A stretch of DNA of 64,000 nt from Lepeophtheirus salmonis (lineage: Eukaryota > Arthropoda > Copepoda > Siphonostomatoida > Caligidae), in contig NC_052131.2 of the NCBI RefSeq assembly GCF_016086655.4, positions 34,597,705-34,661,704 on the forward strand, given 5' to 3'. Positions 1 to 10,800 of this stretch are shown piece by piece. The position numbers and the translations under genes are program-made. Within the stretch, counting starts at the first letter, position 1, and the number at the start of each line of letters is the position of its first letter. Under the pieces are notes generated by a model, which searched no databases, had not been told where the DNA came from, and was given only the letters and a program-made list of their open reading frames with translations.

Positions 1-478
1 ATCCTCTCCTTAGTTTCCGAGGCTTTCAACACACCTGATGATTGTGAAAAGGTAAGAAATTCTATATCAAATACGAAATAGTTTAAAAATGATATGTTTC
101 TTTAATTTATTTAAGGTGAATCAAGGGTTGAAAGCTTTAGAATCAGACGTTTTTGTGCACACACAAGAATCAAAGGTTTTAGTAAACAAACTCAAATCTC
201 TTGCAGTGAGTTGCCGACTAAACAACGAGTATACAGAAGACGAAGATTCGTCTTCCATAAATACAAATACTGATATAAGTGTATCATATTCGCTGAGTCA
301 GCCAGATACAGTTATTAAAAAGGAAATAAAGGCTTATGGAGATGATACAGGGATTGTAACTAATTTAATACATCCAAGTATGAACCCAAATGTATTTTCA
401 AATGATAAATTGCATTTCAAAGACAAAAAAAATAATTTAATACCAAAATTTCGTACGTCTAAATCAACCACAAGTTGA
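1..478 (+). CDS. 3' end of an unrecognised protein gene (partial)
   Basis: Two exons are visible. The first runs from the window edge to base 51 and ends at a GTAAGA donor. A 64-bp intron ends in TTTAAG at 115, and the last exon reads in phase 0 from 116 to a TGA at 476-478. The 137 visible residues begin as a helix-like stretch (residues about 1-50, with LKALESD and KLKSLAVS) and end in an acidic, Ser/Asn/Lys-rich and probably disordered tail. No catalytic motif, membrane segment or signal peptide is seen, and I do not recognise the family. The upstream part lies outside the window. The clean splice sites and matching phase make it a real gene end rather than a chance open frame. Confidence 0.6.
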
Positions 479-1443
479 GTATAAAAATATTATTGAGATG
501 TTGACGTAACAATTTAAAAAAAATTTTAGAATAAAAAATATATCGGTTCTAGAAAAACTGTGATAAGTTAACACAAAAAAATCTTGAACAAAAATCAAGA
601 AAAATGTCTAATTTATTTATTTTACATCATATACCTACTTCATAGAAATATTTCAGTCAATTATGGATCTTGTATTCAAATGTCTGGGAGGGTTTGAGAT
701 ACCCAAGAATGTAAGATATAGTTTAAAGCCTTCATTTGATTTATGACTTATTTTGGACCCAATATGACGTTACAAACATAATCAATCATTTTTATTTTTA
801 TTTTAAGTGCAATTTACGGTGCATTCAAAGGATTAATAGTGGACATTAACTATGTCCACTGTATTTATGTCATATTTTATTAAGAACGTAGCTATAATTT
901 GTTGATTGAAATCGACGATAATTCGTCGAAGAATACAAAAGTAATCCAGACGCAATTTTAAAGAAAATCTTTCCTTATCTACAATCAATAGATAAGTTTT
1001 TTCATAATTGTTCTTGTATTGACGAACCCTTAAATTCTAGCTTTCATTTACGTAAAATTGATATTCATGTATCTTGTCCCTTTACTATATAATTAATCTC
1101 AAATAATGGACTCCTTGACAATGCATTTAAAAAATCTAGACTTGAATGGATGAATTCATTATAAATATAAAACCATAATTTCACTTCATATCAAATTTTT
1201 GGAACAGAAACAGTATCACAAAAATTATCAAGTAGAAAATGATTTGCAGTAATTAGTAATGATTATCGTGATGGCACAAATACGTCAAATTGAATTTTAA
1301 TTATGGATAATAGAGTGTAGCTATGAGTGACATATGATTTCATAATGAAAACAGAAATAAATTGACATATATTTGACTATCTCTTTTAAAATGATCATAA
1401 AGTAATATTATATTTTTATCAACAGAATGAATTACTCCAAAAC
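479..1443. other. AT-rich spacer between convergent genes
   Basis: No open frame or splice-flanked coding segment was found. The stretch lies between the 3' ends of the plus-strand gene at 1-478 and the minus-strand ChaN-like gene, so both 3' untranslated regions should lie here. AATAAA-like sequences occur near 529-537, but no cleavage site can be assigned from sequence alone. Confidence 0.6.
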
Positions 1444-2305
1444 TTATTTCGTTAAAACGACATAATCAGCCAAGTCCTTGTGCTTCTCATTATCAAATAT
1501 ACTCGGATTTTCTTCTGGAATAATAACCATCGACACTATTTTGGCATCCGGAGCATACTTTTTCAAATGTTCGACTAATCCTAGGTTCTTTTGAATATGA
1601 AAATGTCCTGTCAAATGAATAACTTTTTTGTTTTGTTTGAATTGTTCGCAGATACTGTGAGCCATAGTAGCATCCCATAGATTTTGAGCCTCTGTAATAA
1701 ATAAAGAAATTGATCAAGTATTGTTAGAATAAGATTAGTAAAAAAAATTGTTTTTACATACCGAGCATACCCATCATTGAATTAGAATCCATGGTTTCCC
1801 TTCCAACTACACCCATCATCTCTTTAAATACTTCACTATAAGCTTCACTAGGAGGTGCGTATGTAAGAGGGGAAGGTAGAAAAGTCTTTCCAGAATCACT
1901 ACAAAGTTCTAAGCCGGACCTTCCTAATCTACGAACAATAGATACGTACCTTCGTGGACAATTAGCTCCCAAAACATTCAACTTTTTATCCTTACAATGA
2001 CGAATTAAACCCATGTAATCAGTATAATTTTCTGGAGGATTAGAGTCTCTTAGGAAGATATCTTCATCGATTAGATTCGACAAATATTCATGTATAACAG
2101 GCTGAGAGGACCTATCCCAAAATTCAAGTGATAGTGTCAATTCAGGACAAGACACTTTTTCAAGTATTCGTTGTTGAAGAGACAGTCGTTGGGGATCCAT
2201 GTGATTTTCTCCGATTAAAAAAACATCCCATGCCTTGATTTGAGGAAGCTCTTCATTAATAAAATGAAGGATTCGTTTACCATTGGAACCTCGGAATATG
2301 TTCAT
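1444..2305 (-). CDS. ChaN-like haem-binding-domain protein (Cofac_haem_bdg / Tiki superfamily)
   Basis: Two exons, 2305-1762 and 1691-1444, are joined across a 70-bp GTATGT...ACAG intron to give 263 residues. The N-terminal GENHMD (residues 32-37), the conserved acidic LSLEFWD (58-64), ANCPRRYVS (114-122), AQNLWDATMA (183-192) and TGHFH (209-213) are the signature blocks of the ChaN family, in order and at family spacing, so the domain looks complete. In bacteria ChaN is an iron-regulated haem-binding lipoprotein; animal members are not functionally defined, so haem binding is inferred. There is no signal peptide or membrane helix. The start is the first ATG after the Mpv17-like stop codon, 11 bp upstream, and in a different frame. 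There is no room for a separate promoter between the two coding regions, so it is either co-transcribed with that gene or initiated inside it. Confidence 0.85.
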
Positions 2306-2316
2306 TATGATAAATA

Positions 2317-2916
2317 TTATTCGTGCTTCACTTTGGATATATATCCGTCGTATCCCAGAGATATTAAATTGTCATAGGCAACTCTGTAGCGAGTTGGTAG
2401 GAAATAGAAATTAACAAATTGTGCAGGAGGCCACACAAACCATTCAGCGATGTACAGTTTAACTCCTTTTTCAGATATATGAGACCAAAATGAATCCAAC
2501 TTTTTCCTTTCAATCAGTCCAGCCACAGACAAACAAGTCAGAATTAGAATAGGACTAAAAATGATCTGATCTATGATTACTTTTTTGAAAATAATAATGC
2601 CTTTTCTACTAGGTAGAATTTTATCCAAATATATGTACCAATAATGACATAAAATACCGGATGTAAGACCAAAGGATGAGGCCATTAAGAGGGTTCGACT
2701 TGCATTGTATCTGTAACAGTGATTTAATTATAAAATAATATAATATTATTACTTAAAATAAGTAATAACTATTAAACTTTGACAACAAACTTACTTTTTA
2801 TTTGAAGACTCCAATTTCTGTTGGCAAATATCTCCTATTGCAGATAATCCAGTCGAAATAAAAACGTTTGTGAGAAGAAGATATCGATGGGAAAATATAT
2901 TTCTAAAAAAATTCAT
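2317..2916 (-). CDS. Mpv17/PMP22-family membrane protein (MPV17L2-like)
   Basis: Exon 1 is 2916-2795 and exon 2 is 2710-2317, joined across an 84-bp GTAAGT...ACAG intron through a split Lys codon; the product has 171 residues. Family marks are an N-terminal block with GLSAIGDICQQ, then HYWYIYLDKILP, a KKVIIDQIIFSPI segment, and the C-terminal WPPAQFVNFYFLPTRYR motif, which is diagnostic of Mpv17/PMP22 proteins. Hydrophobic stretches around these blocks fit the four-helix organelle membrane topology. The lack of an N-terminal extension and the general look favour an MPV17L2 or Mpv17-like member. MPV17L2 is known to act in the mitochondrial inner membrane and mitoribosome assembly, but assignment to this paralogue is inferred. 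The stop codon lies only 11 bp before the ATG of the ChaN-like gene on the same strand. Confidence 0.85.
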
Positions 2917-4612
2917 AGCCTGGACATGAATTCAGAATTAATAATGATTACTATCATATGTGATATGAGAACTTTCAGCGCCACCATGTACACCCAGTTA
3001 TTTTTGTAGTAAATAAATAAAAAATGTAATTTTTTTATGTAACGTAACCTCGACTCTATATATGACAACTTACATAAGTTTTTATAATATTTTTACCAGA
3101 ACTATTACGAATTTTAATCTGTGAAAAGGCAAAGCTAATTAAGATAAAAAAAACTATTTAAAAAATATATATATATTTTGTTCTATCACAATGGAAAAAT
3201 ATCTTATTAGTTATTACCTTTCTCGACCGTTGCATTAATAGCATATATAAATAAGAAAAGATTTCTTGTTCAATGTTCTTTCATTATGTATTTATTAAAA
3301 TAAGTATTCAATTGTATAATTGAAAAATAATAAGACAAGATAATTCTACAAATGAACAATAAAGTATTACGTTTTTCATTAAATAGATTTTACGCAGAAA
3401 AATTCCACATGGGATCATATGAATCATGATTCATGATATTAATATGACGTCACAAAATTTTCGTCCAATAATTTTATTATAGATATACTTGTATAAATAC
3501 CAAACATACCATATAATAATCGATCATGAATCCTAGTAAGATTTCTCATATTATTGTAACATGTAGTGAATATTAGTTATATTATATTATATATATTTTT
3601 TTTAAAGATTGTAAATGCTGGTTGAATGACCACTGTAAATATTTTATATTGAATGACTATCTACGCTTATTTTGACTGAAGTGCAAAATAATTTACTCAT
3701 ATTAGTAAAGAGTAGATTGAAATTTTATCTCCTCGCATCTTACCCGTTTCAAAAAATAACTTTTTTTTTAAGATAGAAAGTTTAACCATTCAACAATTTT
3801 CCTTTTAATGACATAGATTATGTATTATCACTGATATCACTGTGGATGCCCTGATAATTTATCAGGGCATCCACAGGGCAGGAGATTTTTTATCTAGACT
3901 ACAAAAAATTATTTTTCTTTCAGAAAAAAATTTAAATTTATAAAGCCTCGCAAATTTTTACATTCAATTTAAAATGGCCATTGGATCATATTTGGGCTCT
4001 TCTAAAAAAAAATAATTCAAAAAAGTTTTTGTCTCTTCTAAAAATCCACCACAAAATAAAATCCTGCGAACGCCCTTGATGATATATTTTTAATTTAACC
4101 TAATTAGAAAATGAAACACATACGATATTATGTACACTAGTTCTCAAAATAAAATTGAGCCAATTAACAAATCCATCAATATATTGGTAATAAATTGACA
4201 GTTGAATAATTTTTATAGAAACAGTTTTCCATTTCTTAATTGGTATAAAGGTGGCTGTTTGCTTCAGAAACATTTTTTTTTACATAGATATAGAAGAATT
4301 TTGATGCAATTTGAGTGGAAAAAGTGGTGAGTAGATGATTTATTACTGCATGACGACTTCTAAAACTATAAATCTTGATTTGCTCTCGTTCATTTCTAAA
4401 AATTGGAATGGATACATATTTTCAAATAACTGTACGCAATATGGGTTTTATTATAAAAATTGGGTTAAATTAAAATATATCAAATATATCATGTCATTGG
4501 AACGAAAATTGTTTAATGGTTAAACTTTCTATAAAAAGAAATTGAATTATTTTTTTGAATGGGTAAGATATGAGCTGTTAAAGTTTCAATTTACTACATT
4601 TACTTTGTTAAT
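2917..4612. other. Divergent intergenic region with a perfect palindrome
   Basis: This lies between the divergently transcribed Mpv17-like gene and the eIF2B delta gene, so both promoters should be here. The short open frame at 4335-4523 has no family resemblance or splice context. The stretch holds the hairpin at 3840-3876 and, at about 3960-4078, an AT-rich segment ending in CCTGCGAACGCCC that resembles the reverse complement of the head of the repeat family seen at 20.0, 36.7 and 53.6 kb. Confidence 0.5.
3840..3876. repeat. Perfect 18-bp inverted repeat with 1-base spacer
   Basis: The left arm CTGTGGATGCCCTGATAA (3840-3857) is exactly complementary to the right arm at 3859-3876, with a single T between them. 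Near-zero loop length and perfect pairing in otherwise AT-rich DNA suggest a recent fold-back or palindrome insertion, or the tip of a mobile element, rather than chance. It could form a cruciform. Confidence 0.9.
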
Positions 4613-7398
4613 ATGCAAAAATTATTTTGCAATGCCACCAAGCACAAGAAAGAGAGCCTTCCTACTTACATTTCAGGTCGAGTACTAGGTTGCGTGGTAA
4701 GTTTAATAAAGATTAATATTTTTCTTTTTCTTCCTTTTATATGATTAAATTGTTGTCATCAGCAGCAGCTACTTACTGCACTTAGCTGGCAGCTGCTATC
4801 CTATTCAGTGAGCTGGTTTCTTCTTCGATATATTCCAAATCCTTCTTTTTTTGTTAATTACTAAACTTATTATTTCACTCATGTCTTCCTCAAATACATT
4901 GGTAAATAGACTCGTCATACTATTTGATATTGTTCTTTTTCCATTTCCCCTTAAAAACCACTTATATTTATAGAAAAAGAAAAAGGGTAACCACAAAATC
5001 TATAACCGGCCTGATGTGTTGCCCTCAGGGATGTTGGACGCATATATGGACACGGAGACCCCCGAAACCACAACCAAGTCAAGTTTAAAACCAGTTTCTA
5101 CCAAGAATAAAAACAAGAAGAAGCTAGAACAACGCAAAATGGCGGAAGAGGAGGCCGCTAAAGAAAAGGAAAAGGTTCAACCTGAAGAAGTTGTTATTTT
5201 AGATTCATGGGAGGATTATGACCCTGACGTGGAGCCTGAGGTTCATTTGCCTCCTCCCTCGAAACCCACACCAGCAAAAGAAGCAACACAAAGTAATTCT
5301 TCTTCTACCAAAAGCAGCGCTCCACAAAAAGTGTCAACTTCGAATCCAAAGCCGTCTGTGGATTTAGAGGCCAAGAAGGCTCAAGAAGCTCTACAGCGGT
5401 TAAACGAAACTATTTTTAAAATGTCCTCATTATTCATTGAAAAGAATCCTGCACCTAATGTAATTAAGTACTTTTTTAATGTGCATTTGGGTATTTAATT
5501 AGTAATAGAATGATTGTCGTTCATTTACCATGGTCCTAAATGACTATTTGAAAAGAATAAATAAACAATTGTGTACAATTTATATTACTTTTCAGGCTGC
5601 AAATAAGGTCAACACTGAAATACTTCATGAAAACCCCACAGAGAATATGTCAAAACCAACGAGTAACAGCAATGTACCAAGCAAAGAAGCTCCAAAAAAT
5701 GAAAAAACTAAGGAATTTAAGAAGGAAAAAAAACAATTAGCGGACAATGATCCTTCTTCGAATAAAGATCAAAATAAAAATAAAGAGGATATAAAAGCGG
5801 AAAGAGAGGCAAAAAAAGCGGCTAAAGCTGCCCGCCGAGCCGCTTCTAAAGGAGATGCCCCTCAACTTGTTGTACAGCCTGAAAAGAAGCCACCACAACT
5901 TGATGAACCAGCGAATGGAGCTAAAAAAACTAATGCTGAATTGAAAGCTGAAAGAAGAGCGAAACAGGAGGCTCAGAGAGCGGCTAAAGCTGCTGTTGCT
6001 TTGACTGCTGCTCCCCCAATTGTGAAGACCCCTGAAACAAAGCCTAAAGCCAACCAAAATGTAACTTCTGACCATGTAGAGAAAAAAATTAAGAAAAAAC
6101 CTATTACAGCTGAGATAGTCCCAATTAAAAATTGTATGAGAAAAGTTATGTTATTTTCTCATTTACCCATTTATGAAAGGAATTGTAGTTTTAAAAATAA
6201 CTTGCCTTTAGTGAACGGGGAAATTCATCCAGTAATTCTGCAGTTAGGACTGCAATATTCTATGGGAACCATTTCAGGATCAAATTCTCGATGCGTTAGT
6301 TTAATGCATGCCTTAAAGAGAATAATATCCGACTATGTGACGCCTCCTCAAAAAGAACTGTCTAGAGATCTAGATGCTAGTTTAATTCCATACATTAGCT
6401 TCCTCACAAACTATCGTACACTGAGCGTGTCCATGGAAAACGCTCTTCGATATGTGAGGACAAAGATTCGTAGAATTGATCCATCTATTTCTGACGAAGA
6501 GGCTAAAAATCTATTGATTGAAGAAATAGATGATTTCATCCATGTTAATATTGTTCTTGCATCAAAACAAATTTCGATGACAGCACGCGAAAAAATCAAG
6601 GATGGAGATGTGATTCTCACATATGGACAGTTAGTTGCTTCATCACTTAGTCCCTATTCTATAAACTTAATACCCTTTTTTTTAGTTCTTCCCTTGTAAG
6701 ATCCGTTTTTATTTACGCCGTTCAAAATGGTGTAAAATTTAGAGTTATCGTGGCTGACTCTCGACCAAAATTTGAAGGAAAGGAAATGGTTAGGCATTTG
6801 GTCAAGTCTGGTATTAAGTGCACGTACGTCCTCATATCTGCTGTTCCTTATATCATTCGCGAAGTATCAAAAGTTATTGTTGGTGCTTGTTCAATTTTAG
6901 CAAATGGAACTGTCAAGTATGTTTATTTTAAGTATTACAATCCTAAAACATAGTGCTAACCTATTTTTTTAAATCACAATTTACCTAGCTCTAGGGTAGG
7001 TACGTCTCAAGTAGCCCTTATAGCAAAAGCATGCAACGTTCCAGTCTTGGTTTGTTGTGAAACGTACAAATTCTCAGAGCGTGTTCAAACGGATTCTTTT
7101 GTATTTAATGAACTAGGTAAGACATAATTCTCTCTTTTTTTAAACTTCTACTTTAAGTGAGAAATATTAATATAATCTCATGTTCTGTTTGTTTCTAGGT
7201 GATCCTAACGATTTGGTCCCTTCTAATCACCCACTGAAGGATTGGCAAAATATACCAAAGTTGAATTTGTTGAACCTTTGCTACGATATCACTCCAGCAT
7301 GCCTCGTGGATGCCATTATATCAGAAATTTCTGTCATTCCAGGGACATCCGTCCCTGTTGTTCTACGTCTCAAAAATTCAGAGGCTAATATAAAATAA
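4613..7398 (+). CDS. eIF2B4: Translation initiation factor eIF2B subunit delta
   Basis: Six exons with consistent phases: 4613-4696, 4974-5459, 5596-6629, 6686-6916, 6989-7116, 7199-7398, giving 720 residues. eIF2B delta is a regulatory subunit of the decameric exchange factor that reloads eIF2 with GTP and senses eIF2-alpha phosphorylation. Recognisable blocks include NAELKAERRAKQEAQRA, LFSHLPIYER (near residue 376), LGLQYSMGTISGSNSRC, ELSRDLDASLIPYISFLT, DGDVILTYGHSSLV (near 526, spliced through a CA+T codon), SRVGTSQVALIAKACNVPVLVCCETYKF and the C-terminal SVPVVLRLKNS. The first about 190 residues (exons 1-2) are Lys/Glu-rich and contain ILDSWEDYDPD; the human protein lacks such a long extension, so those exons are supported only by phase and splice sites and might belong to another transcript. 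The core is certain. Confidence 0.93.
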
Positions 7399-8579
7399 TT
7401 TCACATACTGTCTCTTTTTTTTTTGTATTACAATTAAACTAAATATAATTATTTATATTAACTTATACATTGTTACATACTGTTAATTAAATTAATTCCT
7501 TCTGTATAAACTGATTATTAAATTATCTAATGAAAAGGTAGATATTCTTCTTTTTTTGTTGCCAAAAAGAAGCTTTGTAACACTAGACATTTGCTATTTA
7601 TAAACTATTAATGAGAACGACATCTATTATACTTTTAAGCTCTATATTATAGTTTTATATTAATTAATAATGTTAGCGTTTGGGGAAATGAATGAAGCTG
7701 ATACATTCAAAAATATTTTTTATTAAAAAAAAAAAAATACTAGGATTCACTTTGCCGTAAAACCACCGGTTTAAAATCTCATATATAATTGTTGATAAAA
7801 TTAAAAAGTGCATGTATTATCAAACACAAAATTTCACATCGATTTATACGCATTCATAGCCTAATAAAACTTTGATCTCAAGTCCTATTAATTTATTATT
7901 CTACGACTTTAAACTTACCTGTCATAAATATCTTGAATGCACATTGAATGGATTGTGAAGTCATTAGGATATTATAATATAATTACAATCTTTTTGTACG
8001 TACAACTCAAGTTAAAAAAATCTTCAGTGGAAATGGAATGAAGATATTTAAAAAGAAAGTGCATAAGTAAATAGATAATGATTCATATTCTTAATTTATT
8101 CTTACAACTTCGGTATGGATGCAAGAAAACATCGATCTAAGAAATAATTTATAAATATGTGTGCACTTTAATTAGCGCATTCCAGAATAGCTTAGTTATT
8201 AAATCTAGGCTGATAATGTCTACTTAGGCAAAGATTCTTGACTGGGTACCAAATATATATTTATATATATATGAGTTGGACCCGTTTCGATTTTTCTGTT
8301 AATTTGTTCGTTACAGACAAGTTTAGGATCATTTTGTTTTAAACGACCATGTATATCAATTTTTGTTCATCACGAACAATTTTAGCAAAATCTGCATAAC
8401 TGTCTGAATTCATGAAGACTGGCTGGGTAGTTAGTACTTATTACAAATAGATAGGTTTTTTTAAGAATGCAAGTAGAACGTGGGAGTGAGGTATATGGTA
8501 TACCTGAATTAAGATCTTTGCTAATATCAGCTGCTTGTTTTCTTATTTTGGAGGGAGTAAATGAATTACCGCCATAAAG
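7399..8579. other. Repeat-poor AT-rich spacer after eIF2B delta
   Basis: No coding exon, RNA gene or clear mobile element was recognised. The beginning must hold the eIF2B delta 3' untranslated region; poly-A signal-like AATAAT and ATTAAA sequences are frequent but not decisive. Confidence 0.5.
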
Positions 8580-8760
8580 AGGAGAACCTTCTATATTTAA
8601 AATAGCATAAATGCAGGGAGGATCTTATAATTATTTTTAAATTCATATATATTTTTTTTATTAGGCATTTTTTAAACAATTTACACCAAAAATAGGCGAT
8701 AATTCTTGTTTTAGAGGAAGATATTAACACATCGCAACTTAATAAATATTAAAAAAAGAA
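8580..8760 (-). repeat. Dispersed repeat family R1, copy 1 (reverse)
   Basis: Read on the minus strand this segment contains AAGAATTATCGCCTATTTTT followed by GGTGTA and, about 60 bp on, ATGAATTTAAA. The same order is found on the plus strand at 10600-10800 and, more decayed, at 29890-30080. The family is unnamed here; no terminal repeats or coding capacity were recognised. Confidence 0.65.
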
Positions 8761-10177
8761 AAGAAACAACACACGCATCAACTGTTTTTCCTTTTCTAAT
8801 CGCTATACTTAGTTATTTCTTTACATTCATCCCCTCTTACTTATAAGTTATAAACTATACAGTAATTCATGATACCCTCAGTGCCCTAGTGCACAAAAAT
8901 TGATAATTTGGCCCCCTAAGATATTTATTGATTACTTGTTGTACTTTCCCGCTGTATAATACACTTAGTTATACTTTTATAGTTATAACTTATAATTTTA
9001 ATCTTTAATTTCTTTGAAAATCAAGAAAAAAATGAAAGAGGAAAAAAGAAAAAATATATAATAATTAAAATAGCTGACACCATCTAGAGTCGATAACAAC
9101 ATCCTCAATAAAAACTTTGTCCCCATATATATTATCTATGGTGCCCAGAGCGTTACCTCACCAACACAAAAAAATACATTGAGACTATGAAAATTCCCAA
9201 CAATTATCGAAACCTCGTAATAGTTTCATATTTAGGAAGAACTGATTTTGGGCCTTTTTATTTATTTTCGGAGGAAAGGCTGTGTGATAAAAATAAAATC
9301 AAGATAGTGACGTGGTGTTGTCGTTTCGACATTTGGTTTTACCTTTGGTCATGGGGTAAAATATATATTTGGAAAACAATAAAAAGGATAGCAGTAATGA
9401 ACGCCGTTCAAAGATTTTTTTCGGATAGTCGTTCAATTTTTTCTGTTCAGGGCATAATATTTTATATCAAAGCTGTATTCGAAGTCCATATTATCCTAAT
9501 CCTCATGCTCCTAGTCCAAGATAAGTTCATGTTCATAGTGTATCAATATTAACATATTTGGAGTTATTTAATGTACCTTGGGGCTTTAGGAATATACCCT
9601 CATTTCCCCCAAGTAAATTTTGTAAAAAGCTACTACTTCTAGGATCTTGGATTTGGGGATACTCTCAAATACAGATTAGGCTAAATAGGTAAATGGTGAT
9701 GAAATGCCTTTAATCAAAGAACTGAACTTTCCTCAAAAAATAAAATCTATAAATAATAATAGAAAAAAAGAAAGATTATATGTTTGTATAAAAATAAACA
9801 GATTAACTTAATTATGGCAAGCAAACTAAATTTTAAAGGTGTTAGTTTTATTTTAAATCTATAATACTACTAGTTCAAGTGCAAAAGCAAATTTTAATTA
9901 TAATGAGAAAAGTTAAAAAAATACCACACACAAAGAAATAAATTGTTAATGAAACCATTCAAAAAGTCAACAATAATATTTTGGAAAACGATAGACATTC
10001 TAAAAAGGCAAAAAAATGTAATGCAAATGTTTCAGCAATGTCTATGCAAGGCCGTTAATAGGATTTTTTGATTTTTTTTTGACAAATTTATCATATAATT
10101 TTGTTTTTTGAAAAGCTATATTTTTTGAAAAATTTAAAAAAGGATCTTTATAGAAAAGACCCATTTAAAAGTTTACC
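8761..10177. other. Non-coding stretch with one orphan open frame
   Basis: An open frame at 9187-9552 (121 residues, Trp- and Ile-rich, e.g. FDIWFYLWSWGK) is present but matches no family I know and has no splice or codon support; it is most likely chance. The rest is AT-rich with no recognisable structure. Confidence 0.4.
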
Positions 10178-10418
10178 TTATAGATAATAATGAGATCCAC
10201 CTCTATTGATAACCTCGTCCACAAGGCGTTAGAAACTTTGGAAGGCCTGAACGACATCGTGCAGATCCATTTTTGTCATTGTACGGGTAATGGACTTCTT
10301 CAAGGCTTCCACAGATATTTGACACATGCACTTTTTTGGCCTTTTGGCCCGGTGCACTGTTTTCTTTGAAGGTATAACTTCTTCCTTGGGCTACTCCATC
10401 CATCCAGGGAATGTAAAT
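10178..10418 (-). pseudogene. Mariner-family transposase, C-terminal fragment (decayed)
   Basis: On the minus strand the segment starts with IPWMDGVAQGRSYTF and SAPGQKAKKV, the region around the second catalytic aspartate loop of mariner transposases. It then changes frame to VEALKKSITRTM, DVVQAFQSF and DEVINRGGSHYYL, ending at a TAA (10180-10178). The last blocks are the typical C-terminal tail of the family. An in-frame stop follows QSF, and the stretch carrying the last catalytic Asp (the SPDLNPLD block) is missing, so it cannot be active. The same tail, more decayed, is carried by the MITE at 21212-21471. Confidence 0.75.
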
Positions 10419-10599
10419 TTAAAGTACTAAGCCAGAACCAGTACAATGACAATACTGGGTAGCAAACTTAACAGATGAAGGCAATGGAACAGTCTTTTGC
10501 ATACCTTGTCACCTCTATGGTCTCAACTCATAAGTAGAGTTGACATGTTTGTAATACAAAAACTACATTTAAAAATGAGAAAATGAAAAACGGCTTCTG

Positions 10600-10800
10600 G
10601 CGTTCTCTTGAGTCTTTTTTGTTCATTCTTTAATAGGGTATGGCAGTGCTAACTTCTCCCTCTGAAGTAAGAATTATCGCCTATCTTTGGTGTATTCTCT
10701 TAAAAATGCATAATAAAATAAATGTGTATGAATTTAAATACAATTACAATATTTTCCCTGAACTAATGGTATTTTAAATGTAGAAGGATATCCTCATAAG
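10600..10800 (+). repeat. Dispersed repeat family R1, copy 2
   Basis: It contains TCTTTTTTGTTCATTCTTTA, then TAAGAATTATCGCCTATCTT and a downstream ATGAATTTAAA block, in the same order as the copies at 8580-8760 (reverse) and 29890-30080. Confidence 0.65.

Noticed and set aside
4805..4996. Minus-strand frame MWLPFFFFYKYKWF over the eIF2B delta region
   Set aside because: It overlaps intron 1 and the start of exon 2 of eIF2B delta; hydrophobic content comes from A/T runs on the other strand.
5737..6075. 112-codon minus-strand frame within eIF2B delta exon 3
   Set aside because: Antisense shadow of the Lys/Ala-rich segment; Ser/Phe/Arg-rich with no family resemblance.
9187..9552. 121-codon plus-strand frame
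   Set aside because: No homology recognised, no splice context, Trp/Phe/Ile-rich as expected from AT-rich DNA; kept only as a note.
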